64,000 nucleotides of DNA from Dyella terrae (GCF_022394535.1 NZ_CP089414.1:682001-746000); one strand, 5' to 3'. Shown: positions 8,294 to 20,000, numbered from the stretch's first letter. Numbers and translations are program-made. The notes: generated by a model from the sequence alone, not told the origin.

Positions 8294-10564
8294 GTGATGC
8301 GACATTCCAGCGGCAAGATGTGCGCCACGGCACTCGTGTTGAGCTTTCTATGGGGCGGTGCTGCGCCAATGTCGCTGGCGGCCGCGCCCGCTGCAGCAAA
8401 AGCAGCGGCTAATGCTGGATCGGTGATCCGCTACGACGCTGCGCACAAGTTGTTCCGAATCGATGCGGGACATGTCACCTACGCTTTTGGCATGGATCCT
8501 GAGGGTGTGTTGCAGACGCTCTATTGGGGTGCGCGACTGGCTGCGGATGATCCTCTGGGCCCTGCGCATGTATCGCCGGGGTACTCCTCGTTCGACTCGC
8601 CGGGCAGCACGTCGCCCCAGGAGTACGCAGGCTGGGGCGGTCGCATCACCATCGCGCCGGACCTCAAAGCGCATTTCGCTGACGGCAATCGCGATTTGGT
8701 GATGCATTACGCAAGTCATCGCATCGATGGCAACGCGCTTGAGGTGGAGCTGCGTGATATCCGTCTCGATGTGTCAGTGTGGCTGCGTTACACAGTCGAT
8801 CCGGCGACAGGCATCATCGGCCGCTCCGCGCGCATCGAAAATCGCACCGCGCAGGCGATGACTGTCGATGAGGCCTCGGCAGCGAGTTGGAACCTGCCGG
8901 CAGGCGACGACTACTCGCTGCGCTACCTCACTGGCGCCTGGGCGCGCGAATGGCATCTGCAGACCCGTGCCATCGTGCCGGGCGCCACCGAGCTTGGTAG
9001 CCGGCGCGGCACCACTGGCGACCAGAACAACCCGTGGTTCGCCATTGAGCGTGGCGGTCAGTGGAATGAGGAGCACGGCGACGTGTGGTTCGGCGCGTTG
9101 GCCTGGAGTGGCTCCTGGCACATCCGTGTTGACCAGGACGTGCTGCATCAGGTGCGCGTCACCGGTGGCTTCAATCCGTTCGACTTCGCCTATCGGCTGG
9201 CCCCTGGGCAGTCGCTGCAAACACCCGTGTTCTACGCGGGCTACACCTCGGGCGGTGTCGGTGAGGCATCGCGGTTGATGCACCGCTTCGAGATGAACAC
9301 CGTGCTGCCCGAGCGTGCCGAAACCAAGCTTCGGCCGGTGTTGTACAACTCATGGGAGGCCACCGAGTTCAAGGTTGATGAAGCCGGCCAGGAGAGGCTG
9401 GCGGAGGCGGCGGCCAAGCTCGGTGTAGAGCGCTTCGTCGTTGATGACGGCTGGTTTGGCGCGCGCAACAGTGATCACGCAGGCCTGGGCGACTGGACGG
9501 TCAATCGCGACAAATTTCCGCACGGCCTCGCACCGCTGATCAGCAAGGTGCATGGGCTGGGCATGAGCTTCGGTCTATGGGTCGAGCCGGAGATGGTCAA
9601 TCCCGACAGCGATCTGTACCGCGCGCACCCGGATTGGGCGCTGCACTTCGATGGCCGTCCGCGTAGCGAGGGGCGCAACCAGCTCGTGCTCAACCTCGCC
9701 CGCAAAGACGTCGCCGATTACGTGTATGGCGAGCTCGATCGCTTGCTGTCAGACAACGACATTCAATTTCTCAAGTGGGACTACAACCGCAACTGGACCG
9801 AGCCGGGCTGGCCGGAGGTTGCGCCGGAGGAACAGCAGAAAGTCTATGTAGCCTTTACCGACAACCTGTACGACATCATCCGCCGGCTGCGCGCGCGGCA
9901 TCCCGGTGTGGAGATCGAGTCATGTTCCGGCGGTGGCGCGCGCGTGGATCTGGGCATTATGGGCCTGACTGACGAGGTGTGGCCCTCGGACAACACCGAT
10001 CCGTCAGACCGTCTGTCCATCCAGGATGGCTTCACCTACGCCTATGCGCCCGGCGTGATGATGGCCTGGGTTACCGGCTCACCGAACTGGGTGAACGACC
10101 GGCGCAGTTCGCTGGACTTCCGTTTCTTGTCTTCGATGCAGGGCGGGCTCGGCATTGGCGCCAACATCCTTGAATGGACGTCGGAAGAAAGCGCCGTCGC
10201 GCAGCGCTATGTGGCTGAGTACAAGCGCATCCGCACTACCGTGCAGCGCGGCCTGTTGTACCGCGTGTTGTCGCCGCGCGACGAGTCGCCGCGATCAGCT
10301 ACTGAGTCGGTGGCCGTCGACGGAAGCCAGGCCGTGTTGTTCGCCTTCCAGCGGCAAGGCCACGAAGCCGAGCCGTATCCCACGCTGCGCCTGCGCGGAC
10401 TAGATCCGAAAGCGCGCTACCGCCATCGCCTGATTCATGGCGAAGCGGTAGAAGGCACACCCGTCGAAGCCAGTGGTACGTATTGGATGAACCAGGGCAT
10501 CGGCTTAGACGTCCGCGGTGATCTGCAGGCGGCCGGTGTGGTGTTCGAGCGAGTGGGGTCGTAG
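8294..10564 (+). CDS. Secreted GH36 alpha-galactosidase
   Basis: Retaining alpha-galactosidase of 756 residues that releases galactose from melibiose- or raffinose-type oligosaccharides. An N-terminal signal sequence (SFLWGGAAPMSLAAAPA) places it in the periplasm or outside. An N-terminal beta-sandwich (about residues 40-330) precedes the barrel. The barrel shows VVDDGWFGAR, LGDWTVN, FGLWVEPEMVNPDSDLY, the nucleophile D496 in FLKWDYNR and the acid/base D566 in WPSDNTDPSDR, plus ESCSGGGARVD. Length matches bacterial GH36 enzymes. GTG at 8294 or ATG at 8297 can serve as start; GAGGAG lies 8-11 bases upstream. It is divergent from the sugar porter under the same candidate operators, and its product would feed that porter and the oxidative pathway nearby. 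Confidence 0.95.
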   Translation: MMRHSSGKMCATALVLSFLWGGAAPMSLAAAPAAAKAAANAGSVIRYDAAHKLFRIDAGHVTYAFGMDPEGVLQTLYWGARLAADDPLGPAHVSPGYSSFDSPGSTSPQEYAGWGGRITIAPDLKAHFADGNRDLVMHYASHRIDGNALEVELRDIRLDVSVWLRYTVDPATGIIGRSARIENRTAQAMTVDEASAASWNLPAGDDYSLRYLTGAWAREWHLQTRAIVPGATELGSRRGTTGDQNNPWFAIERGGQWNEEHGDVWFGALAWSGSWHIRVDQDVLHQVRVTGGFNPFDFAYRLAPGQSLQTPVFYAGYTSGGVGEASRLMHRFEMNTVLPERAETKLRPVLYNSWEATEFKVDEAGQERLAEAAAKLGVERFVVDDGWFGARNSDHAGLGDWTVNRDKFPHGLAPLISKVHGLGMSFGLWVEPEMVNPDSDLYRAHPDWALHFDGRPRSEGRNQLVLNLARKDVADYVYGELDRLLSDNDIQFLKWDYNRNWTEPGWPEVAPEEQQKVYVAFTDNLYDIIRRLRARHPGVEIESCSGGGARVDLGIMGLTDEVWPSDNTDPSDRLSIQDGFTYAYAPGVMMAWVTGSPNWVNDRRSSLDFRFLSSMQGGLGIGANILEWTSEESAVAQRYVAEYKRIRTTVQRGLLYRVLSPRDESPRSATESVAVDGSQAVLFAFQRQGHEAEPYPTLRLRGLDPKARYRHRLIHGEAVEGTPVEASGTYWMNQGIGLDVRGDLQAAGVVFERVGS

Positions 10565-10583
10565 CGGATCATTGATCCGCTAC
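10561..10583 (+). terminator. Hairpin at the end of the alpha-galactosidase gene
   Basis: A perfect 10-bp stem, GTAGCGGATC/GATCCGCTAC, with loop ATT. The stop codon TAG (10562-10564) lies inside the 5' arm. No strong T-run follows, so it may be a Rho-assisted or 3'-stabilising structure. Confidence 0.6.
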
Positions 10584-10635
10584 GGAGAACCCAGTGCGCT
10601 TGGCGGCGACGAGGGTGATCCATTGCTCTTTGCGC

Positions 10636-10920
10636 TCAGGCAATGCGCAAGCCTGTCGGGAACGCATAAACCTTGCCCGTGTCCGCTCCGCCACTTCGCG
10701 CCTTTTTCCAGGGCGGGGAGAGGTTGCTTCTCGATAGCAGGTCGTAGACCTTTTCCCTTACCCAGTCCCGCTGACCGGGTGGAACCCGGTCTTTGATCGC
10801 ATTGGCGCGGTCAAAAAATTCGATCCAATACTTTGCGCTGCCATTAGGCTGCAGCATACATGGAACGATTGCTGCCAAGTATCTAATTTCGTTATCTATT
10901 TGGTTTTGACTTAAAGGCAT
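10636..10920 (-). CDS. Small hypothetical protein
   Basis: A 94-residue, probably cytoplasmic protein that I do not recognise. It has no signal peptide or membrane segment. It is rich in Trp and charged residues in an orderly way (QPNGSAKYWIEFFDRANAI, PPGQRDWVREKVYDLLSRS, PPWKKAR), typical of a real folded protein. The ATG at 10920 is chosen because GGTGA lies about 6 bases upstream; a longer open frame reaches 11070 but its extra part looks non-coding. It stands alone, downstream of the YkgJ gene on the same strand with a gap of about 260 bases. Confidence 0.6.
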   Translation of the reverse strand: MPLSQNQIDNEIRYLAAIVPCMLQPNGSAKYWIEFFDRANAIKDRVPPGQRDWVREKVYDLLSRSNLSPPWKKARSGGADTGKVYAFPTGLRIA

Positions 10921-11177
10921 CACTGTCACCGTGGCCACATTCAAGACTAACGATTTAAAGGCAAGAGGTGACATCCATAACCGCGAACGAAAGCCAATAC
11001 TTGGCGGCGGGTACGCGGATGCGGGGTGAGCGTAGGAAGACCACCTCTCACCAGTAAGACGTTTGACCACGCCAGGAAGGAAATCCTTCGGGCGAGCGGC
11101 TTCAATCCGGCCAGGTTGGGGTCCGGCCGCTACTGGGCGGCAGAGTGGTTCGACGTGTGGCTAGGGCGCAGTAGAAC

Positions 11178-11504
11178 CTACGCGGCCGATTCGTACCGTG
11201 CGCTGACGGCTACGGGGTCGTTGTACTCGGCGCGAACGCTCTTGCAATAGGGTCCATTCATCACAAAGCGGCGGCATACAGCGGGACGGCTTTCATAGAT
11301 TCCACAGTTCATGCGTACGCTGTTCAAGGCTACGCACCAGCCGTCCTCTCCTCGCTTCATCACATGCAAGCCTTCTGGCGAGTGGGTGGTGAGGTGGCTA
11401 GGGATGGAATCTTCCGGTTGCAGGACGACCGTGAGACGACAGCAAACGGCCTCGCACAAGGAGCACTGTGCAGGGTCTTTGGCGGCGTTGGCTGTCTGAA
11501 TCAT
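11178..11504 (-). CDS. YkgJ family cysteine-cluster protein
   Basis: A 108-residue protein of the YkgJ/UPF0153 family. It shows CSLCEAVCCRL near the N-terminus, a central WCVALN...MNCGIYESRP motif and VCRRFVMNGPYC at the C-terminal side, a set of cysteines likely to bind a metal or Fe-S cluster. The reaction is not established for the family. The ATG (11502-11504) overlaps the stop of the upstream methyltransferase gene as ATGA, so translation is probably coupled and that start is preferred over an in-frame TTG six bases earlier. Length matches the E. coli homologue, about 109 residues. Confidence 0.85.
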   Translation of the reverse strand: MIQTANAAKDPAQCSLCEAVCCRLTVVLQPEDSIPSHLTTHSPEGLHVMKRGEDGWCVALNSVRMNCGIYESRPAVCRRFVMNGPYCKSVRAEYNDPVAVSARYESAA

Positions 11505-12172
11505 GTGCAAGAAGGCTCTCCGCCTCGAATGTAGTGCAGAAGGTTGCCACGGTACGGTGGTGTATCGCGGTCATCCATGGGGCAGCGCTCTTCGGTCAGT
11601 ACGAAGTGTTGCTCTGCCAATAGCTGGGTGAAGTGCTGACTGTGGTCACTGCCGGGGTCGGTAATCACCACCTCCGCCGATGGGTAGGCGTGCCGCTTGA
11701 CGACTTCGGCGAGTAGTCGCGCTTGTGCCGATTCGTACAGCACATCACTCGCAATAATGGCATCGAAGCGACCTATCGATAGCTCGGGGGCATCCCAGGG
11801 GAGTCGATGGAAGTCAACGGTGGGTAGTGCGTTAAGTGCTGCGTTATAGCTAAGAAAGGACTTGGCCAAGGGGTGTACGTCCGATGCAACGATATCGGCG
11901 CCACGACGCTTGAGGACAAGGCAGGCCAATCCGATGCCGCACCCCAGTTCGAGGATGCGCTTTCCGTCTAGAGCGAAGCGATGCATGGCCTGGGCGAGAA
12001 GACGCTCCGATGGCCAGAGCTGACCGAAAAGCCCCCATTGCGTAGCCGAAAGCCCCGTGTGTTTACGGTGCCCTTTGGGGTCGGAAAACTGCTGCTTATC
12101 GCTCAGAACCCGCAGGCGGTACGTGTGGCCACCGATAGAGAGCTGCTCGTTGCGGGTTGCATAGACTTGCAT
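11501..12172 (-). CDS. Class I SAM-dependent methyltransferase
   Basis: A 223-residue cytoplasmic methyltransferase. Motif I is ILELGCGIGLACLVLKRRGA (about residues 95-114), motif II VASDVHPLAKSFLSYN, and motif IV FDAIIASDVLYE. The latter is the (D/E)xxY-like signature of the lysine methyltransferase-like (METTL/EEF1A-KMT, family 16) group, so a protein substrate is plausible but not shown. GGGAG lies about 7 bases before the ATG at 12172. The stop overlaps the start of the YkgJ-family gene by one ATGA, forming a two-gene operon; the metal-cluster protein could be a partner or substrate, which is speculation. Confidence 0.85.
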   Translation of the reverse strand: MQVYATRNEQLSIGGHTYRLRVLSDKQQFSDPKGHRKHTGLSATQWGLFGQLWPSERLLAQAMHRFALDGKRILELGCGIGLACLVLKRRGADIVASDVHPLAKSFLSYNAALNALPTVDFHRLPWDAPELSIGRFDAIIASDVLYESAQARLLAEVVKRHAYPSAEVVITDPGSDHSQHFTQLLAEQHFVLTEERCPMDDRDTPPYRGNLLHYIRGGEPSCT

Positions 12173-12673
12173 TGATGCTCCCGGAGAGGCCCTTCAAAGA
12201 GGGCGAGGTGAAAGAGGGGAGCGAGGCATGTAGCCCAACAGGCCAATCATGACACGAGAGACGAGGATGTACTTGCGTAACTCACAGTACACCTCGCGTC
12301 ACGCAGGTGACTCGCGTCATGAGCCGACACTTGACCTGACTTGGCGTTGGCCTTGATCGAGTAAGCGACGGCGTTGCCCATGGTTCAAATCGCGCGCTAC
12401 CGCATCCTGCGTCCAGTAGATGATGGCGTGCGATTGGAGGTCGCGCCGGAATGGCCTGCATCGCGCGAAAAACGATCGGTTTTCCGGTAGTTGTGTTCCA
12501 CCTCGGTTGTATCGCGCTTCTTTGCAGAGCCGCGGTAAACGTCATGGATATCAGATAGCGAGATCGGCTTGGTAGGTGGCGCCATGGGCAAGTTCCTTGG
12601 CAATCGGGGGACGCACAGGCCATATCGATCTCTCGAGTTCGAGTGATCGATATGGAAGAAAACGGTCTATCGA
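12173..12673. other. Gene-poor stretch with a possible decayed minus-strand gene
   Basis: No convincing intact gene. On the minus strand a frame begins near 12585 (ATG with AAGGA 8 bases upstream; MAPPTKPISLSDIHDVY). It looks protein-like for about 40 codons and then continues better in another frame (RRDLQSHAIIYWTQDAVARD) down to about 12290, as if frameshifted. No family is recognised. Short repeats containing CGCGTCA occur around 12295-12320. Codon character is weak throughout, so this may be decayed sequence. Confidence 0.35.
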
Positions 12674-12979
12674 CTAATGAAGGCTGTGATACCAAAGCGC
12701 TTCCATGCCAAGGCGAGTAGCGCACACCACCGCCCGATCCACGGTAACAAAATCAGCCTCGCGGAGACGGCGTAGATCGGCAACATGTCCAATGGCGTAC
12801 AGCGACAACGGACAGCGCTTTACGACCTCACTCAATAGCGCCCATTGCTTGCAACTCAAACCCCGGGTTTGATGCGTGATCATGCGCTCTTGGTCGCGAA
12901 CTTCCGTGCACACTGTCATATGAGTGAGCGCGGAGAAGTAGGGTGAACTAGCCCACCATACGCCCTTGTGGATCGCCAA
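12674..12979 (-). CDS. Small hypothetical protein, possibly winged-helix-like
   Basis: Up to 101 codons. The second half (CKQWALLSEVVKRCPLSLYA, then DLRRLREADFVTVDRAVV) has the helix-turn and hydrophobic spacing of a small DNA-binding or regulatory fold, but I do not recognise a family. The outermost start is a TTG at 12979 without a ribosome site. ATGs at 12919 and about 12889 are alternatives, and none has a strong Shine-Dalgarno sequence. It may be a real short gene or a remnant. Confidence 0.4.
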   Translation of the reverse strand: MAIHKGVWWASSPYFSALTHMTVCTEVRDQERMITHQTRGLSCKQWALLSEVVKRCPLSLYAIGHVADLRRLREADFVTVDRAVVCATRLGMEALWYHSLH

Positions 12980-13109
12980 GTGTTAGTTTCTTCGCTTTAT
13001 GTTCCACGCGGGCATCATGCGAGAGCGCTTCCGGGCCATCCCGTACCTTCACATGTAACCTTCATCGGAGGAGTAGTGTCAGTTCACGGTATTCCGTGGA
13101 GGGGCGGCT

Positions 13110-13331
13110 ATGCATGATCTATCTGGCATCACCAGCAATGGCTTTGATTACACCGCTCAGTACGATGCGGCGGCGCTGGATAGTGTCATTTGGGCCGCTA
13201 CCTTCAGGAAGAGCGGGATCTATCGAGGGGTGCGGCACGGACGCGTCTTCGACGTTTCGAAACGGCAGAGTCCTGACGTAAAGCTCGCCGTGATGGAGGA
13301 CATCGAGGAGATATGGGTCAACGAGCACTGA
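13110..13331 (+). CDS. Small hypothetical protein
   Basis: A 73-residue protein, unrecognised. The start is well supported: GGAGGGG lies about 6 bases before the ATG at 13110. The sequence has mixed composition ending in VMEDIEEIWVNEH, an amphipathic acidic helix, with no membrane segment. The gene stands alone on the plus strand, about 740 bases before the giant RHS gene. Confidence 0.5.
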   Translation: MHDLSGITSNGFDYTAQYDAAALDSVIWAATFRKSGIYRGVRHGRVFDVSKRQSPDVKLAVMEDIEEIWVNEH

Positions 13332-14068
13332 CGGCCATTGGCGCGTAGCGTTGCCTCGCACGCGACCGGACCTTGTATGCCCTTCATGCGATCGCGTTCG
13401 CACACACTACGAACATGTGTTGGCGAAACGAGCTGCAGATTACGTTTTCGAACCGCAGCGGACATTAGCTTCGAGGCCGCCTTACTTATCGCGTTACCGG
13501 CATGAATGCCTGACGCTTTCATCTGCAAGAGCGTCGCTGCTGGTCTGATAGGTTGCGTTGCTTTGCTCGGCCCTCGTATCGATCGCGTACTCGATTGGGT
13601 GGATGCGCTCATCTGTCGATTTATCCGACACCCATGTCGAGCGTGTCGCTTGACTCCAACGGGCGGAGCCAGGGCATCCGCGGTTCGCTGTATACCCCGG
13701 GGCCATCATTAGTCGTGGATGCTGGGCTGCCGATGGATTTGAGCCTGAAGCGCCCGAATGGTCGCCTCGGTTGAGGGCGGGGATTCGGGGTAGTGGCTGG
13801 GGGTAATTGGTGGCGGGCGTTATCGTGGGTGAGGCGGGGCTGCTCTCGACCTGCAGAGCCAGTTTGGCTGCCCCAAACGACGCCTCTGGTGGCGCGGCCC
13901 TCACAGGAGGGCTCCCGTGTGTCACCTGGGGAATGCCCCGCGGCTTCTTTCGGGGGGTGAAGAAAAAAACGATCGGACCCCTAAACTTCTTCCTTTCATC
14001 CTGGATAGACATCAGAGGCCCAGCTTTGCGTGGGGCCTACTTACTGAGCCTATCTGGGGATTGGTCGA
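13332..14068. other. Long intergenic region upstream of the giant RHS gene
   Basis: No gene that I can support; open frames here are low-complexity Arg/Ser/Pro-rich products of GC bias. A hairpin (AGGCCC 14016-14021 with GGGCCT 14033-14038) lies 30 bases before the RHS start codon and could affect expression. G-rich (13952-13958) and A-rich (13963-13970) runs precede it. The region is probably the promoter/leader of the toxin gene; no confident -35/-10 was found. Confidence 0.4.
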
Positions 14069-17000
14069 ATGGTCGCAGTCATTTCGGGGAACGGTCTGGG
14101 TCTGGGTAACACGTCCTTGACCCAGTTGGGGCAAACGTCAGGAGGACAGGCGTCCATCGGGCAAGCCGGGGGCGGTCAATACCTCAACCTGGCCACCGGC
14201 AACCTGGTGCTGCAGAACGCCGATGAAGGCCTCATCGTCGACGGGCTCCCTCTGAATCTGCTGCGCACCTATAACAGCCTCGGGCAAGCGAGCGGCAACC
14301 AGGGGTGGTTGTTTGGTTTTACGCGCAACCTGAGTGCTGTCACCGGCACCCTGAATACCGCAGGCAGCACGCTCTCGCGCATTGCCGATGACGGCTCCAC
14401 CGTCACCTACGCTTACAACGCCACCCTGGGCGTATACGTGAGCCAAGGGCAAAGCAGCGCCGGCGATACGTTGTCATGGAACGCGACCACGTCTAACTGG
14501 ACCTGGACCGACGGCGCCAGTCGCGTGCAGGAAACCTACAACGCCAGTGGCCAGCTGCAGACCCTGAGCGACCCGGAGACCGGCGCGAGCTACAGCTTTG
14601 GCTACAACGCCAGCAACACTCTGAACACCATCACCGCCAGCGACGGCGATCAACTGCAGTTGGGATACACCAACGGCGCTCTGACCAGCCTGACGATCAG
14701 TGAGATTCCGCCGGGCGGCAGTACCGCCGTCGTGCGCCAGCAGGTGACCTACGGCTACGACAGCCAGGGCCGCCTGCAGACGGTCACCACCACGTTGGCC
14801 TCGGACACCCATAGCAGCAGTACCGCCAGCTACAGCACCAGCTATACCTACGACGGCACCAGCGACCGTGTCACCTCGGTGACCCAGAGTGACGGCACCA
14901 CCGTCAGCTACACCTACGCCGCGGACAGCAATGGCACCGAACGTGTCGCCACCATCACCACTGGTACGGGCGCCGCGGCGCAAACGCTCACGCTGGGCTA
15001 CAACCTAGTCACCGACACCACCACGGTGACCGACGGCCTCGGCAATATCACCACCTACACGTACAACGCCGCCGGTGAGCTCGTGCAGGTGGCGGCGCCG
15101 GCCGTGAACGGCGGCAGCCCAACCACCCAGTACAGCTACGACGCCAATGGCAACGTGCTGCAGGTCACCGACGCCAACGGCGGCATCACTAGCTACACCT
15201 ACGATGCCAACGGTAATCGCCTGAGTGCGGAAGACTCGACCGGTCACACCGTTACTTACACCTATAACGCAGACAACCAGGTCACCAGCCAGACCACTTA
15301 CAGCGTGGCTGCCCAGGGCGTGCCCGGGCAGAGCGGCTACGTGGCTCCCAGCGGTGCGCAGACCACGTACTACGTGTACGACGCCAGCGATCGCCTCAAC
15401 TATGTGATCGACCCGGTGGGCAACGTCACCGAGCACGACTACGGCACCAGCAGTGGGTTAACGGTGCTGACCAGCACCAAGCAATACGTGGGTGTGAGCT
15501 ACGCCCTGGCAGGGCTGAGTCCGAGCACGCCGCCGACCCTGGCGCAACTGCAGGGCTGGGTGGCGGGCGGCAACGTACAAGCTGTGCTTGGCCAAATGGT
15601 GCGCACAGACTACAGCTACGACGTACGCGGCCAGCTGAGCCAGTCAATCCAGTGGGATGTGCTCAATAGCAGCGGGCTGGGCACGCTTAGTGGCGATGTC
15701 GGCGCCACGGTCACCCGCTTCACCTATGACGCCCAGGGGCACCTGCTACAGAGTGCGACGGCGCGCGGTAGCAACCGCACCACCCTGGAGACCACCAGCT
15801 ACACCTACGACGGCCTTGGTCGCCTGCTCAGCAGCACAGATCCGGTGGGCAACGTCACCAGCTATGTCTATACCGACAGCGGCAACCAGCTGGCCATCAC
15901 CCAGGCGAATGGCCTGATCACCACGCAGGTGCGCAACAGTGCCGGCGAACTGGTCAGTAGCACTCAATCGGCCAGCGGGCAGGCCAGTCGCGTCACGTCG
16001 TATCTGTACAACGCTGCCGGGCAGGCGGTGGCGACCATCGATCCGGCCGGCAACGTCAGCTACACCTTTTACGATGCGGATGGCCGCGTTGCCGGTACGG
16101 TGGACGCAACGGGCGCGGTGATCGCCTATACGTACGACGCAGATGGGCATGTCATCGCCACCACGCGGTACGCGACCTTGCTCAGCACCGTTGGCTGGGT
16201 CAGTGGCGGCGCCCTTACCAGCAGCTACCCCGCTAGCCTGCCGGTGCCCACGAGCACCGCAAACGACCGTGCCGCGCACACGCTATATGACGCAGCAGGT
16301 CGCGTCATTGCCACCATCGATGCGGTGGGTAACGTCGTGACCACCGCGTACGATGGTGAGGGCAATGCGCTTGGCACCACGGCCTACGCCACGGCGCTGA
16401 CCGGCACGCAATTGACGAGTCTTGGTGCAGCCCCGAGCTGGAGCGCCTTGCAGGCGGACCTGGTCACTAGCGCCAACGATCGGACCACGCACATCATTTA
16501 CGACGCCGACAATCGTCCGGTGGCGAGCGTCGATGCTGCCGGCTACGTCACCGTCTCAACCTATGACACGGCCGGTCGAATCGTAAAGACCACGGCATAC
16601 GCCACTGCGCTGACTTCTGCCCAGCTAACTGCCCTGGGTGCCGCGCCGGCGCTAGCTGCGGTGCAGGCGGACATCGCCACGAATCCGGCTGACCAGACCA
16701 CTCGTACGTACTACAACGACCAGGGCCAGGTTGTTGCGCAGATCGACGCGGATGGTTACCTGACCACGACGTCCTATGACCAGACCGCGCACACCGTTGT
16801 CGATACGCGTTACGGCACCGCGCTGACCTCCGCGCAGCTCAGCTCCCTCACCGGCAGCGAGAGCACCGCGGCTCTCGTGGCGTTGCTCGGCTCATCGCCC
16901 GCCACCCAATCGACCACCAGTGCTTACGACGCCGATGGGCGGCTGTCCCAGCTCACCGCGGTGGATGGAACGGTAACCGTATACAGCTACAACACCGTCG

Positions 17001-20000
17001 GCCAGTTGTTGTCCAAGACGAGCACGCCTACCAGTGGTCAGGGCAGCGCACGCACAACCAGCGCCACCTATGACGCCTTCGGCGATGTCGCCACTGCTAC
17101 GGATGGCAATGGCAAGGTCACCACGTATACGTACAACGTACTGGGCCAGCGCACCACAGCCACGGATGCCCTGGGCAACACCACCTGGACCTACTACGAC
17201 GCCGATGGTCGCGTCGCATACACGGTGCAGGGTCAGCCCAGCGGTGCCACGCTCAATGCGAATGGCGACCTGGTCGCCTATACCTACAACGCGTTCGGCC
17301 AGGTGGCGAGCACGCGTCGCTACGCCGGCATGCTTACACTTACTACCGGCACAAGCAGTGGCAGCACACTTAATGCTGCAAACGCGACCACGGCGCAGGT
17401 GGCCGCTGCGGCAACTGCGCTGGCCAACCCGGCCACGGATAGCACTGCAACCTATACCTACACGCTCGACGGCCAGGTCGCCGGCACGATCGATCAACTC
17501 GGTTACCAGACCGCCAGCATCTACGACGCCTTCGGTGACCTGATACAGCAGCAACAGCAGTTGAGTGGCCCCAGTAACGCATTGGCCGCGGCCAATAGCA
17601 CCATCACTACCTACGCCTATGACGCGCGTGGCGAGCGCACTGGCCAAACGGATGGTGCAGGCAGCGCCGTTGCCAGCAGTACAAGTAACGCCTACGACGC
17701 CTTTGGTCGCCTGATAAGCGCGACGGATGCGCGCGGTAACACCATCACCTACAGCTACGACAATCTCGGCCGCCAGGTAAGTTCCTCGCAGGTCGTGCAG
17801 GGCGCGACACGCACCACGCAGACGACCTACGATGCGTTTGATCGCGTGATGTACACGACCGATGGTGCTGGCAACGTCACCACGTACCAGTACGACCTGG
17901 CCAATCACAAAACCATCGTCACCACGGCCGATGGCGTCACCGTGACCACGGTGCGCGATGCCTTTGGCGATGTGGTGACCGTCACGGACGGTGCCGGCGA
18001 CGTCACCACCTACACGTACGACGGCGACGGCAATCTGCTCACCACCAAGGATGCGCTGGGCAACCTCAGCAGCAATCAGTACGACGCGGACGGCCACCTG
18101 ACTCAGACGACGGACGCTACCGGCCACGTCGTTACCTACACCTACGATGCCAGCGGCCACGTGTTGGTTCGTACGGTCGATCCGTCAGGCCTGAATCTCG
18201 TCACGAGCTACGCTTATGACGGTGAAGGCCGCGAACTAAGCGTTACCGATCCCACCGGTTCGGTGACCGCGTACAGCTACGACGCCGACGGCCATGTGCT
18301 AACCCAGGTGCAGGATGCCGGTACCGGCAAGCTCAACCTCACCACCACCTACACGTACGACGGTGCCGGCAGACAGCTCACTGTCACCGTGGGCGCGGGC
18401 ACGAGTGCAGCACGGACTACCCAGTATGTGTACGACAACCTGGAGCGCCTGAGCCAGACGATCGTCGATCCATCCGGCCTGCACCTCGCGACCAGCTACA
18501 CGTACGACGGCAACGACAATCTCACCAGCGTCACGGATGCGAATGGGAACATCACGCGTACCGTTTACAACGAAGCCGACGAGGCCGTCCTGAGCGTCGG
18601 CGCCACCGGCGCCGTGGTGCAAAAGACGTACGACGCTGATGGTCGCATCACTTCCGTGCACGCGTATGCCACACCGCTGACGAGCGCACAGTTGAGTGCG
18701 CTGGGCAGTGCGCCAAGCCTCGCGCAGGTTCAAGCCGATCTCACGGCGACGGGGGCGGATCAAGTCTCCTACACCGCTTACAACGCCGAGGGTCAGGTGC
18801 GTTACAGCATCGATCCATCGGGCTACGTGACGGAGACGCGTTACGACAGCGCGGATCGCGTAAGCGAAGTGCTTGCCTACGCCTACGCTGCCACCGTCTC
18901 CGCCAGCACGGCAGCAGCCTTGCAGCAAGGCACAGCGTTGGCTTCGCTTGCTCCTTTGGTCAGCGGTGCCGGCAATACCGATGCCAACGCCCAGGCGACG
19001 CTTCATCTATACGACGCGGATGGCCGTCAGCGCTTCACCGTGCAACAGAACACGGTGAATGGCCAGCTTGTGGGTGAGGTAACCGAGCAGCGCTATGACG
19101 CGGCGGGTCGCGTCACTGCCGCCGTTCAATACGGCAGCCTGCTGACGCTTTCGGCTGGCCAGTCGCTGGCTTTGCAATGGTCGACCAGTAGTGTGGCTCA
19201 GGCCTTGGCTAGTGCACCGAGCCATGTCACTGCGCAGGTGTACGACAACGCCGGTCGCCTGCGCTACAGCGTCGACGCCACCAGCCATGTCACCGAAACA
19301 CAGTACGATGTTGATGGCAGGGTTACCGCGACCATCGCCTATGCCAACGCCATCACCCTGCCGGGTACAGCGACGGTAGCCTCGATGGCGAGTGCGGTGA
19401 GTGCTGCTAACAGCGGCACCAGTGGCGCACGGCTGACCACGACGACCTACGATGCCGCCGGCCGCGTCACCGCGACGGGCGATGCGCTGGGCACCAATGC
19501 AAGTTTCCAGTACGACGCCACCGGTCTGCAGACTGTCCGCACGAATCGCGACGGTCAGCAGACCTACGTGCTTTATGACAAGGCGGGTCGTAAGACGCTC
19601 GAGCAAAGCCCCGCTGTCACCGTTGGCAGTTACAACAGCAGTACGCAGCAGTACCAGACCGCCACGCAGTATCTGTACACCACCTACAGCTACGACAGCG
19701 TCGGTAACGTCACGGCGATCGGTCAGGGCACCGGTCCCGATTCGGCCCATGTAACCACGCTGTACACGACAAACTACGGCTACGATGCCGCCAATCACCA
19801 AACCAGCACGACCTACGCGGGTGTGGCCAGTACGCATGTGACGTACAACGCGCTCGGGCAGGCCGTGGTGGATCAGGATGCCGACGGCCACTACCAGTAC
19901 AAGGCATACAACGCCGATGGCGAACTGGCTTACAGCATCGACGGCGATGGCTACGTTACCGCCACTGCGTACGATGCTTATGGCAACGCACTCACCACCA

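Noticed and set aside
11026..11250. A plus-strand 74-codon frame (ARKEILRASGFNPARLGSGR, then YWAAEWFDVWLG) that looks partly protein-like
   Set aside because: It overlaps the end of the well-supported YkgJ gene on the other strand by about 70 bases and has a doubtful GTG start without a clear ribosome site. It could be a remnant, but evidence is too thin to list it as a gene.
12376..12400. GGTTCAAATC, resembling a tRNA T-loop
   Set aside because: No acceptor, D or anticodon stem can be built around it on either strand.
16892..19891. Long minus-strand open frames (up to about 420 codons) antisense to the RHS gene
   Set aside because: They mirror the repetitive, GC-biased codons of the YD repeats, are rich in Gly/Val/Ala/Arg, show no ribosome sites and no recognisable domain.
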